Source of the DNA: Candidatus Kurthia intestinigallinarum
Lineage (GTDB): Bacteria > Bacillota > Bacilli > Bacillales_A > Planococcaceae
Reading direction: 5' to 3'
Length of the DNA: 64,000 nt
Assembly: GCF_003991225.1 (NCBI RefSeq)
Contig: NZ_JTFC01000042.1
Span: forward strand, 124,001-188,000
The notes beneath the pieces were generated by a model. The model made no database searches. It was not told the DNA's origin and saw only the letters and a program-made list of their open reading frames with translations. The position numbers and the translations under genes are program-made. Of this stretch, positions 15,393-22,319 are shown one piece after another; position 1 is the first letter of the stretch; each line of letters opens with the position of its first letter.

Positions 15393-15761
15393 ATGGCTAC
15401 AAAAATTCAAAAGATAAACGACGTTATTACAATTAATTCAGGTGATAAAACATACGATTTGCCAGGTGCAGATCCTAAAATTTTAGTGGAAGCAACGCTT
15501 GCCTCATGTGCTGTAAAAACAATGCGTGAAGTACTAGAGCGCGATGGCATTGACTATAATGAAGCGGATTTAGCAGCAGAGGTAGAGGGTACACTTTCTG
15601 AATCAGGTGTAAAACGCTTTACCCATTTCCATCTAAAACTTACTTATCCACCATTCCCATCTGAATATGATGAGGATAAATTCTTAATCACGGTTGAACG
15701 TGGTTGTATTATCGGTAATACATTGAAAAATGAAGCAACAGTTGAATTTACAAAACACTAA
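15393..15761 (+). CDS. OsmC/Ohr-family peroxiredoxin-like protein
   Basis: A 122-residue OsmC-fold protein. The two expected cysteines are present: one in the L-A-S-C-A-V-K-T-M-R helix and one in V-E-R-G-C-I-I-G-N-T-L. In OsmC/Ohr these form the dithiol that reduces organic hydroperoxides in the cytosol. The start is ATG 15393 after AGGAGG; an earlier in-frame ATG at 15360 includes that site. The chain is short for Ohr and resembles the YhfA-like branch. Repeat B lies directly downstream. Confidence 0.8.
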   Translation: MATKIQKINDVITINSGDKTYDLPGADPKILVEATLASCAVKTMREVLERDGIDYNEADLAAEVEGTLSESGVKRFTHFHLKLTYPPFPSEYDEDKFLITVERGCIIGNTLKNEATVEFTKH

Positions 15762-15773
15762 ATAAATGAAAAA

Positions 15774-15867
15774 GAAAAACCGGAATCGCGCTGTAGTGCG
15801 GTTCCGGTTTTTCGTTGCGAACGCTAAAAAAAGGAAAATGACATATTTTGTACCAACCTCTTTTTTT
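15774..15867 (-). repeat. Dispersed intergenic repeat, truncated copy B
   Basis: The reverse-oriented copy keeps the central hairpin (15776-15812) and the half ending ACCTCTTTTTTT but lacks the ~40-bp arm on the OsmC side. Its T-run merges with the stop of the recombinase gene. It again lies between convergent genes. Confidence 0.8.
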
Positions 15868-16771
15868 AAGGTAAAAATTTATCAATTGTTTTATCTGATA
15901 CAGATAAGTAATGCTTAGATATCGTATCAAGTGAGCGGTGACCAGTTTGTTCAGCGATTGTCGCAAGGTCTGCTCCTTTTTCATGCATATCTGTTACGAG
16001 AGTTTTTCGGAAATTATAGCCGGATAAGCCTGTCCACTTATTCAAATCATTTAAATAACTACGTTCAGTAACATGCTTACTACGGTATTTTTTGCCGTAT
16101 TGATTGGCAATGATTTGTCCAACAAAGTAATCATCCGTTTTTAAGTCATATTCCTGAATGTAGAGCTTTATGGCTTGGATTGCTTCATCCGTTAAACGCT
16201 TCGTTTTAAATGTCTTTTGCTTTTTCAAATACACATCAACGGTATGGCTTGTTAAATCAAAGTCGCGCATTTGTAAGGCGACCATTTCATTTGGACGATT
16301 GCCAGTAATTAAATTAACGAGACAAATCGCACGTCCACGAACATCTAGTAACGATAAGGCCTCTTTCAACTGCGCGGAATCTACAGGTTTTTTCCCTTTA
16401 ATTTGCTTTTGACGTGCAAACTCTTCCTTATTAAATAAACTTCGCAAGTAGGCTGTCTCTTTTAAATACGCTTCATTATTTAAAAATGTAATGCCATACT
16501 CTACTTTTAATAACTTTTTAATGGCTGCTAATCGTTTTTCAAATGTCGTCTTTTTCACTTTTTCCTCTGTAATCGAATAGTACAAATAATCATACATACT
16601 CTCTGCAGTAGGTGCTTGACGGGTATGATCTACATAAGCGCGGTAATTTTTAATGTCATGTTTGTAGGATACAGGTATATGACTCTCGAAGGCATTACGC
16701 TCCGCGTCGCGTAGTGCATGCCGACGACGTGTTTCAAATTCCTCAATGCCGACGATTTTTTGTTCGCTCAC
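15866..16771 (-). CDS. Tyrosine recombinase/integrase-like protein
   Basis: A protein of about 301 residues with a SAM-like N-terminal domain and a C-terminal catalytic domain. Catalytic residues visible are Arg in T-G-N-R-P-N-E, a Lys in the following beta hairpin, Arg in Y-N-F-R-K-T, and T-G-H-R-S and K-H-Y-L for the last His and the Tyr nucleophile. The His normally three before the second Arg is Tyr here. GTG 16771 has AAAGGA eight bases upstream; ATGs at 16780 and 16792 lack a good site. No phage genes, excisionase or clear att pair flank it, so it may be a domesticated or relict recombinase. Confidence 0.75.
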   Translation of the reverse strand: MSEQKIVGIEEFETRRRHALRDAERNAFESHIPVSYKHDIKNYRAYVDHTRQAPTAESMYDYLYYSITEEKVKKTTFEKRLAAIKKLLKVEYGITFLNNEAYLKETAYLRSLFNKEEFARQKQIKGKKPVDSAQLKEALSLLDVRGRAICLVNLITGNRPNEMVALQMRDFDLTSHTVDVYLKKQKTFKTKRLTDEAIQAIKLYIQEYDLKTDDYFVGQIIANQYGKKYRSKHVTERSYLNDLNKWTGLSGYNFRKTLVTDMHEKGADLATIAEQTGHRSLDTISKHYLSVSDKTIDKFLP

Positions 16772-16918
16772 GTTGCTCATCCTTTCGTACATTCATCTAG
16801 TAAATTGTAGCATAATTTGGGGTGAAAGTCGCTTTAGAATCGGTCATTCAAGCACTAGAAAAAGAGTACAAACATAGATAGATATAGTTTTCTTTGTGAA
16901 ATTTTTTATTTTAAAACA

Positions 16919-16966
16919 TAAAAAAAACAAGAGGTAGATTAAAAAAATCGCCTCCTGTTTTTTACG
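16919..16966 (-). terminator. Terminator of GIY-YIG gene
   Basis: On the minus strand AAAACAGGAGG pairs with a near-complementary CCTCTTGTTTT across an AT loop, followed by T residues, immediately after the GIY-YIG stop. Confidence 0.75.
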
Positions 16967-16971
16967 TTATT

Positions 16972-17349
16972 TTATTTGTCGAAGAATACTTTATCTACAT
17001 TGCATTTTGCTTCGAAAGCATTGATAGCGTATGTTTCATAAATTTCACGTTCCATTGGATCTTCAATTTCATACACTTCAATTTTGAAAATTTCGTTACG
17101 GTGATCTTTTACTGGAGATACGTTATCTTCAAAGTGTTTTTTCACACGTTGACGGATTTTACGTGCTTTACCAACGAATAGTACTTCGTTTGCTTCATTA
17201 TAAAATAAGAAGATACCGCCTTTTTCACGAGTGATTTTGTGTAAATCAATAAAACCATGGAATGGCGTAATTGGCGCTTCGCCTTCTTTTAGTTGTTGTT
17301 CACGTTGTTGAATAACAACGGTTGGTTTTGGCATTTCAATATTAATCAA
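16972..17349 (-). CDS. GIY-YIG-family nuclease domain protein
   Basis: A 125-residue protein. After a 30-residue N-terminal extension it shows a variant GIY-YIG motif (G-I-F-L-F-Y...L-F-V-G-K-A), then K-I-R-Q-R-V-K-K-H-F as in the UvrC N-terminal domain, and a conserved Glu-containing segment. Such domains cut DNA by a metal-dependent mechanism; stand-alone bacterial members are poorly studied. The first Tyr is Phe and the second is Phe, so activity is uncertain. The start is TTG 17349, ten bases after AAAGGAC, with ATG 17334 as the alternative. Monocistronic. Confidence 0.7.
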   Translation of the reverse strand: MINIEMPKPTVVIQQREQQLKEGEAPITPFHGFIDLHKITREKGGIFLFYNEANEVLFVGKARKIRQRVKKHFEDNVSPVKDHRNEIFKIEVYEIEDPMEREIYETYAINAFEAKCNVDKVFFDK

Positions 17350-17431
17350 GTGAATTTCAGTCCTTTTTAAATGTCTTGAAAGCCTATTATATCATGCTTT
17401 ATAGAAAAGATATAGTGCAACGTTTTTAAAC

Positions 17432-17455
17432 GGTTCCCACTTTGGTTCCCACTTT
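17432..17455. repeat. Two head-to-tail copies of a 12-bp word
   Basis: GGTTCCCACTTT is repeated exactly twice in the gap between the GIY-YIG and DUF3784 genes, about 660 bases from the recombinase gene. On the complement it would read K-W-E-P-K-W-E-P. It may be an att-like or relict coding trace. Confidence 0.5.
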
Positions 17456-17580
17456 TGAGAAAAAATTTTCAATTTTTGCTGCTTCAGCACATATAGTAGA
17501 TAGCACCACAAGTAAGAATTTTGTATCAATAATAGATTTAGAAGTGTTAAATATTGTAAAATAGATTCAGGAGGTGGCGT

Positions 17581-17892
17581 ATGATTATATTAGGGGTAGT
17601 TATTATTTTATTTTTAATTTTAAGTATTATCCTACTTATGGGGAAAGGTGCATTTTTAATTGCCGGGTATAATACGATGGCAGCATTAGAAAAGGAGAAG
17701 TATGATGAAGTAGCTCTTTGTCGTGCGATGGGTGTAATGATGCTAGGTATTACAGGGTGTCTTCTATTAATTATACCTAGTATTAAAACAAACAATCAAA
17801 GTTTTGGTATTGTTGCGACAATTTTAATGATTGTTATTATAATAGCAGGACTGATTTATATGAATACGAGTAAAAAAATCAAGCGTTCATAG
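17581..17892 (+). CDS. DUF3784-family small membrane protein
   Basis: A 103-residue protein with three hydrophobic segments. The stretch G-K-G-A-F-L-I-A-G-Y-N-T after the first segment, then a K-Y-D and C-R-A-M-G region, matches the DUF3784 family, a small Firmicute membrane family of unknown role. AGGAGGTG lies about five bases before ATG 17581. It may be co-transcribed with the SET-domain gene 62 bases downstream, but no terminator decides this. Confidence 0.7.
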   Translation: MIILGVVIILFLILSIILLMGKGAFLIAGYNTMAALEKEKYDEVALCRAMGVMMLGITGCLLLIIPSIKTNNQSFGIVATILMIVIIIAGLIYMNTSKKIKRS

Positions 17893-17954
17893 GCAATTCA
17901 TGTTACAGTTAATAGCGAAACATAATTTACCTGACTAGGAGAACCAACATAACA

Positions 17955-18338
17955 ATGATTGAAATTAAAAACTCAGAAGTAAGTGGTCGTGGCGTATTTG
18001 CGACCGTAGATATTAAAGCAGGCACACTTTTCCACCAAGCACCTGTTCTGGCTTATCCAAATGAAGAACATCAATATATTGAAAAAACAGTATTTGCGGA
18101 TTACGCATTTGAATATGGTATTGGACGCTCAGCAATCTTATTAGGTTATGGTATGCTATTCAACCATTCATATGAACCAAATGCAACGTATGATATTAAT
18201 TTTGATAATGAAACATTTGATTTCTCTGCTTTTAAAGATATTAAAGCGGGCGAAGAAGTATTTATTAATTATAATGGCGATATCGATGATATGGATCCAT
18301 TATGGTTCAATGAAGAGCAAGAACAAGAAGTGAAATAA
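17955..18338 (+). CDS. SET-domain protein (putative lysine methyltransferase)
   Basis: A 127-residue protein made almost entirely of a SET domain: S-G-R-G-V-F-A-T near residue 10, then L-F-N-H-S-Y-E-P-N-A (the N-H-S cofactor motif), then A-G-E-E-V-F-I-N-Y for the Tyr catalytic strand. SET enzymes use S-adenosylmethionine to methylate lysine; the bacterial substrate is not predictable. It lacks pre-SET/post-SET segments. AGGAGA lies 13 bases before ATG 17955, a long spacer. The protein is acidic at its C-terminus. A two-way terminator follows. Confidence 0.8.
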   Translation: MIEIKNSEVSGRGVFATVDIKAGTLFHQAPVLAYPNEEHQYIEKTVFADYAFEYGIGRSAILLGYGMLFNHSYEPNATYDINFDNETFDFSAFKDIKAGEEVFINYNGDIDDMDPLWFNEEQEQEVK

Positions 18339-18343
18339 AGACA

Positions 18344-18377
18344 AAGAAGGTCTTCCAATTTGGAGGACCTTCTTTTT
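18344..18377. terminator. Strong two-way terminator
   Basis: AAGAAGGTCTTCC pairs with GGAGGACCTTCTT (one mismatch) around a five-base loop and serves the convergent SET and 18376 genes. Confidence 0.85.
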
Positions 18378-18780
18378 ATATCGTTCCTTTTTCTTGGAAA
18401 CAATCACTTAAAAAAACAATGGAATGATCAATGGTATCAAGCATTTCATTCATCAACAATGTAATATTATTGAAACGAACATATTGGCCCCATTGTGCGA
18501 CAGCATCATGCATATCATTCGCTAATTGAATAAACTGCGCTAGTCGCACGTCCATTGCAACCGTTAACATTTTCTGCGTGTGTTCATCGTGTAAGGTACA
18601 ATGCATTAAGTATAGGTCATAATTAAAAGAGAAAACTTCACGGCATTGCCAAATCATTTGTTTATACTTCTCTAAAATGCAAAAGCTTTCATATTCCATT
18701 ATGCGTTTAAAATCTTCTCCTGCTTGCTGTGTTGCATGAAATAATTGTTCAAAAGCTAAATCAAATACTTCAAAATTCAT
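18376..18780 (-). CDS. Helical cytosolic protein of unknown function
   Basis: A 134-residue protein predicted to be nearly all alpha-helical, with no signal, membrane segment or recognised motif. It is rich in Met, Phe, Cys and His (Met-His-Cys near residue 59). GAGGTGGG precedes ATG 18780 by three to seven bases. The gene is monocistronic: the two-way terminator overlaps its stop, and repeat C lies in its upstream gap. I do not recognise a family. Confidence 0.5.
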   Translation of the reverse strand: MNFEVFDLAFEQLFHATQQAGEDFKRIMEYESFCILEKYKQMIWQCREVFSFNYDLYLMHCTLHDEHTQKMLTVAMDVRLAQFIQLANDMHDAVAQWGQYVRFNNITLLMNEMLDTIDHSIVFLSDCFQEKGTI

Positions 18781-18918
18781 TTACCCACCTCGCTTCTTAT
18801 TTATTATACAGAGAATAAGATATATAAATCTTTTAACTTTTTATGTTTTTTATAAAATTTATTGCAAATTTATGCAAAATCTTCTCTTTTAATAGCTTTA
18901 AATGCTCGTAAAAACGTG

Positions 18919-19045
18919 AATGTAAAAAATATGTCATTTCCTTTTTTTTGCGTTCGCAACGAAAAACCGGAACCGCACTACAGCGCGATTCCGGTTTTTT
19001 ATGCTTATAGGGGCAGTTGCTTTTACACGTATGTTAAAGCCACTT
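18919..19045 (+). repeat. Dispersed intergenic repeat, copy C
   Basis: The central hairpin (A5-CCGGAA ... TTCCGG-T6, 18962-19000) and the conserved TCATTTCC...GCGTTCGCAA segment are present. The outer ends are eroded. Unlike the others it lies between same-strand genes, downstream of aquaporin and upstream of the 18376 gene, so it can still end the aquaporin transcript. Confidence 0.8.
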
Positions 19046-19067
19046 GTTAGATTAAAAGCTATATGAA

Positions 19068-19763
19068 TTAATCGATATCTTTATTAACAATTGATTCATT
19101 ACCTTGCTCTGTTTGGAAGAACATTTTTCCAACTATAGCTGCTACAATACCACCAAGAATTGGCGCAACGATAAACACCCATAATTGTGATAATGCTTCA
19201 CCGCCAGCAAAAACAGCTGGTCCTAAGCTACGAGCAGGGTTTACAGATGTACCTGTTAATGGAATACCTAGTAAGTGAATTAATACTAATGTAAAACCAA
19301 TAACTAGGCCCGCTAAGTTCGCATTGCCTTTACGACCTGTAACAACCATGATAACAAGTACAAAGACAAATGTTAAGATAAACTCAACTAATAGTGCACC
19401 ACCTGCGCCTAGATCGCCAAAACCATTTTGCCCCATGTTGATAGTAGATAAATTTGATAAATTTAAGAATGTAAATAAGACAAGTGAGCCTAAGATACCA
19501 CCAATAACTTGCCCTACAAGATAATAAACTAACTCTGTTGCGTTAATACGTTTATTTACGAACATCGCAATTGAAACAGCTGGATTGACGTGACAACCTG
19601 AGATTGTACCAATTGAATAAGCCATTGCGATAATAGATAGACCAAATGCCATGGCAATGCCTAAAATACCGATGCCTTCAATACCGCCGCCAAGAACAGC
19701 TGTCCCTGTACCGAATAGAACAAGTACAAATGTGCCGATTGCTTCTGCAACTAATTTGTTCAT
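19068..19763 (-). CDS. aqpZ: Aquaporin Z-type water channel
   Basis: A 231-residue MIP-family channel with six membrane segments and two NPA half-helices: C-H-V-N-P-A-V-S near residue 62 and S-V-N-P-A-R-S near 178. The His in L-V-L-I-H-L and the Arg after the second NPA match the narrow aromatic/Arg filter of water-selective AqpZ rather than a glycerol facilitator. The start is ATG 19763 behind GGAGGTG, five codons inside the longest frame. Monocistronic; repeat C downstream probably ends the transcript. Role: rapid water flow during osmotic change. Confidence 0.9.
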   Translation of the reverse strand: MNKLVAEAIGTFVLVLFGTGTAVLGGGIEGIGILGIAMAFGLSIIAMAYSIGTISGCHVNPAVSIAMFVNKRINATELVYYLVGQVIGGILGSLVLFTFLNLSNLSTINMGQNGFGDLGAGGALLVEFILTFVFVLVIMVVTGRKGNANLAGLVIGFTLVLIHLLGIPLTGTSVNPARSLGPAVFAGGEALSQLWVFIVAPILGGIVAAIVGKMFFQTEQGNESIVNKDID

Positions 19764-19847
19764 AATAAACACCTCCATATAAATTTTAGATAACGTTATA
19801 CGATACTTTTACTTTATTAGTGTAAACTTATTTTTTACATACAAAAT

Positions 19848-19887
19848 AGAGACCCTACTAAATCGGCGAAAATTTAGTAGGGCCTCT
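19848..19887 (-). terminator. abrB: Strong terminator after abrB
   Basis: AGAGaCCCTACTAAAT and ATTTAGTAGGGcCTCT pair around a seven-base loop; the minus-strand side continues into ATTTTGT. It lies between abrB and aqpZ. Confidence 0.8.
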
Positions 19888-19939
19888 TATATCATTTACA
19901 TGAGGTGATACGTTAAATAGTTTTTAATAGCAGGGGAAT

Positions 19940-20218
19940 TTATTTGTTTAATTGAGATTGAATTTCTTTTACTAAGATTTGTGCGCCTTCTGGGCTTAAG
20001 ATTAAGTTGCCACCAGCAAGGCGGAAGTTATCATCTGATACTTCACCTGTAACAGCACAAGTCATATTTGGTAAATATTTTTTTAAGATAATTTTATCAT
20101 CATCAACGTAGATTTCTAATGCGTCTTTTTCTGCAATTTTTAATGTGCGGCGTAATTCGATAGGAATAACGACACGGCCTAGCTCGTCAACTTTACGTAC
20201 AATACCTGTAGATTTCAT
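19940..20218 (-). CDS. abrB: Transition-state regulator AbrB
   Basis: A 92-residue protein. The N-terminal swapped-hairpin DNA-binding domain (G-I-V-R-K-V-D-E-L-G-R-V-V-I-P) is almost that of B. subtilis AbrB, and the C-terminal oligomerisation half follows with S-P-E-G-A and an Ile/Leu helix. AbrB represses stationary-phase, biofilm and antibiotic genes during growth. AGGAGG precedes ATG 20218. The promoter and Spo0A boxes upstream match the classic circuit in which Spo0A~P silences abrB when sporulation starts. Confidence 0.95.
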   Translation of the reverse strand: MKSTGIVRKVDELGRVVIPIELRRTLKIAEKDALEIYVDDDKIILKKYLPNMTCAVTGEVSDDNFRLAGGNLILSPEGAQILVKEIQSQLNK

Positions 20219-20249
20219 GGGGGAAATCCTCCTAATAATATATAATTAA

Positions 20250-20266
20250 TTCGTCATTTTTCGACA
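20250..20266 (-). promoter_or_regulatory. abrB: Tandem Spo0A boxes downstream of abrB promoter
   Basis: On the minus strand TGTCGAA (20260-20266) and TGACGAA (20250-20256), both fitting TGNCGAA, are spaced by three bases, about 20-36 bases after the -10. The same tandem arrangement is known at B. subtilis abrB. Confidence 0.85.
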
Positions 20267-20285
20267 AAATCTTTATCCGGAAACT

Positions 20286-20314
20286 ATCATACCAATTCTT
20301 TTTTTCTGCGTCAA
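20286..20314 (-). promoter_or_regulatory. abrB: Sigma-A promoter of abrB
   Basis: On the minus strand TTGACG (20309-20314) and TATGAT (20286-20291) are separated by exactly 17 bases. The predicted start point is near 20279, just before the two Spo0A boxes. Confidence 0.8.
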
Positions 20315-20317
20315 TCA

Positions 20318-20365
20318 ATTAAAGTCCTATAAAACGATTAAAAATACGTATTTCAGGACTTTAAT
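20318..20365. promoter_or_regulatory. Nested inverted repeats upstream of abrB promoter
   Basis: ATTAAAGTCCT (20318-20328) and AGGACTTTAAT (20355-20365) are perfect 11-bp arms. The loop contains the 12-bp palindrome AAATACGTATTT near 20342-20353. It sits just upstream of the abrB -35 and may bind an autoregulator such as AbrB. Confidence 0.45.
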
Positions 20366-20436
20366 ACAGCCTTTTTTATAAAAAATTACTTTTTTTAGCT
20401 AAATCTAGCTTTTTTTAATGGAAATAACGCAAAACT

Positions 20437-20471
20437 TTTTTCGACAAAAATAGACAAAAGCTGTCGAAAAA
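20437..20471. promoter_or_regulatory. Inverted pair of further Spo0A-type boxes
   Basis: TTTTTCGACA (20437-20446) and TGTCGAAAAA (20462-20471) are 10-bp inverted repeats, each containing a perfect 0A box core. They lie about 120-155 bases upstream of the abrB -35, next to the terminator of the ABC gene pair. Confidence 0.5.
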
Positions 20472-20474
20472 TAA

Positions 20475-20499
20475 AAACATCGCAATTACTGCGATGTTT
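20475..20499 (-). terminator. Terminator of ABC transporter pair
   Basis: AAACATCGCA pairs with TGCGATGTTT (10 bp) across a five-base loop, with a T-rich minus-strand tail; it overlaps the ATPase stop codon. Confidence 0.8.
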
Positions 20500-21163
20500 C
20501 TTTTTGTTTGACCAATTTTCCTTGTTGCATTTCATAAATGATATCACAGTAAGGTAAAACACTTTCATCATGTGTTACGATAACGGCAGCTTTATTACGT
20601 GTATGCACCTCATGCGCAATTAATGCGACAATTTCTTCACTACGACTTGCGTCAAGCGATGCAGTTGGTTCATCCGCTAAAATTAATTCTGGATCATTCA
20701 TAAATGCACGAGCGATAGCAACACGTTGCTTTTCACCACCAGATAAATGTTGGATATGTTGTTTTTTCCGGTGACTCATACCAACCGCTTCTAATAATTC
20801 ATCCGCTCGTTTTTCATCCCAAGTATTATTTAAATCAGCAACTACTTTTAGCTGATCTTTTACCATCAAGAATGGTACTAAGTTTGATGCTTGGAAAATA
20901 TAGCCGATATTTTTTAGACGCACATCTGCTAATTTATTTTTAGGGTAGTTTGAAATATTTTTGCCATTTATGAAAACATCTCCGCTTGTTGGAGTTTGAA
21001 GTGCTCCCGCAATTGATAAAACCGTACTTTTACCACATCCAGACGGACCAATAATTGCGACAAGCTCTCCTTTATTTACCTCAAAATCTAAATTTTCTAC
21101 AACTGTTAATGTATCATCACCATCTTGGAATTGCTGTGTGATATGTTGAAGTTTTAATGTCAT
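20486..21163 (-). CDS. ABC transporter ATPase, MacB/HrtA-like
   Basis: A 225-residue nucleotide-binding subunit with Walker A G-P-S-G-C-G-K-S near residue 39, a Q-loop F-Q-A-S, the signature L-S-G-G-E-K-Q-R near 140, Walker B L-I-L-A-D-E-P and the H-loop T-H-D-E. This set matches the LolD/MacB/HrtA class that pairs with FtsX-type permeases. Its ATG overlaps the permease stop by one base, so the two are coupled. Heme, antimicrobial peptide or lipid export are all possible; HrtA-like is the closest impression but the substrate is not proven. Confidence 0.85.
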   Translation of the reverse strand: MTLKLQHITQQFQDGDDTLTVVENLDFEVNKGELVAIIGPSGCGKSTVLSIAGALQTPTSGDVFINGKNISNYPKNKLADVRLKNIGYIFQASNLVPFLMVKDQLKVVADLNNTWDEKRADELLEAVGMSHRKKQHIQHLSGGEKQRVAIARAFMNDPELILADEPTASLDASRSEEIVALIAHEVHTRNKAAVIVTHDESVLPYCDIIYEMQQGKLVKQKETSQ

Positions 21164-22200
21164 TATTCTACTCTCCCCATTGCTTGAATTGGATCGGCCT
21201 TTACAATACTAATTGTTGAAATGAGTGCACCAATTAATGAAACTGCAAATAACGCGGCACCATAACTTAAAATAACTGTTGGCTCAAAAACAAATGGCAT
21301 TCCTTCTGGCATAAATAGAGGTAAGATATAAGCGAATAGCGCAGCAAGTGTAATGCTAGTAATCGATAAAATGAATACTTGTAGCATCGTTGCGCGAATA
21401 AGTGATTTGCTTTTCGCGCCAATTGCTTTTAAAATACCAAATTGTTGTACTTTTTGAATCGTCATAATATAGAAGAAAGCTCCTAATACGAATACAGCAA
21501 TAATAATTAAGAAGCTAAGCATCATATTTAGAGAACTTTGCTCTGCACTATAGCCTGGAATTTGTGCCACAACATCTTCTTTGGTTGACCAGTCACCATC
21601 AATTGATTGTGCAGGAGTCCCTGAAGTTGAAACAAGCGCATTATAAGTAAATCCTACTTTTTCCCATAGTGCAGGCTGGATAACGATTACCGGTGTATGG
21701 CTATACGTAAAATGTTCTGTGAATGCTGAAACCTTTACCTTTTTTTCAACAGATGGTAGATAAAGCACACTACCAAGTTTTACGCCATGTTCTTGCATTG
21801 TTTTATCAACAATCACTTCATTAGCGTTTTGAGGCATCTTACCTTCTATAATAGTTGGTAATAATTTTTCGTTTTCAAATGTCATAAACGTGCTGTCAAT
21901 TTTTTTCCCATCTTTACCTTTTTCAGTTGTTTGCATTTGAACACCAAATGCAGAAGCATCTTTCGCTTTTTCTGCTTGTTCGATTGTAAACTGTGATCGA
22001 TCTAATCGATTTTCACTATCCTCCGCTAAATAAAAATTTGTTACCTCTAATTCTTTCATAGAAGAGGCATTATCGTTTGCTAGCCCATTTGCTAATCCAC
22101 TAATAATAAATACGAGCGCTGCAACAAAAAATAAAATAAACCCAATCAATAAATACTTTAATTTAAAAAAAGTCATTTCTTTAATTGATAATGAAAACAT
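21163..22200 (-). CDS. FtsX-type ABC permease, HrtB/MacB-like
   Basis: A 345-residue permease with the four-segment FtsX layout: membrane segment at about 15-37, a periplasm-type outer domain of about 190 residues, then three segments near 232-255, 272-296 and 312-338. The F-G-I-L-K-A-I-G-A-K-S loop after segment two is the coupling helix typical of FtsX/MacB/HrtB. The short outer domain resembles HrtB more than MacB. It is first in the two-gene operon. A conserved A-D-P-I-Q-A-M ending supports the family. Function as an efflux or mechanotransmission pump is inferred. Confidence 0.8.
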   Translation of the reverse strand: MFSLSIKEMTFFKLKYLLIGFILFFVAALVFIISGLANGLANDNASSMKELEVTNFYLAEDSENRLDRSQFTIEQAEKAKDASAFGVQMQTTEKGKDGKKIDSTFMTFENEKLLPTIIEGKMPQNANEVIVDKTMQEHGVKLGSVLYLPSVEKKVKVSAFTEHFTYSHTPVIVIQPALWEKVGFTYNALVSTSGTPAQSIDGDWSTKEDVVAQIPGYSAEQSSLNMMLSFLIIIAVFVLGAFFYIMTIQKVQQFGILKAIGAKSKSLIRATMLQVFILSITSITLAALFAYILPLFMPEGMPFVFEPTVILSYGAALFAVSLIGALISTISIVKADPIQAMGRVE

Positions 22201-22270
22201 TGTATACTTCCTTTCCTTAAGTCGTTATCACGAGTATAATCTCTCTTTATGAATGGGTTATGAACACGTA

Positions 22271-22307
22271 AAAAAACAGGCACTGCTTTTATGCAGTGCC
22301 TGTTTTT
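22271..22307 (-). terminator. Strong terminator after LysM/P60 gene
   Basis: AAACAGGCACTGC and GCAGTGCCTGTTT form perfect 13-bp arms around a six-base loop with A- and T-runs on both sides. Confidence 0.9.
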
Positions 22308-22319
22308 AAAGGTAGAAAA

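Noticed and set aside
15748..15984. Short reading frames across the dispersed repeats with a common R-N-E-K-P-E-P-H-Y-S peptide
   Set aside because: The peptide is just one frame of the hairpin repeat; no ribosome-binding site, no conserved start, and frames are broken in other copies.
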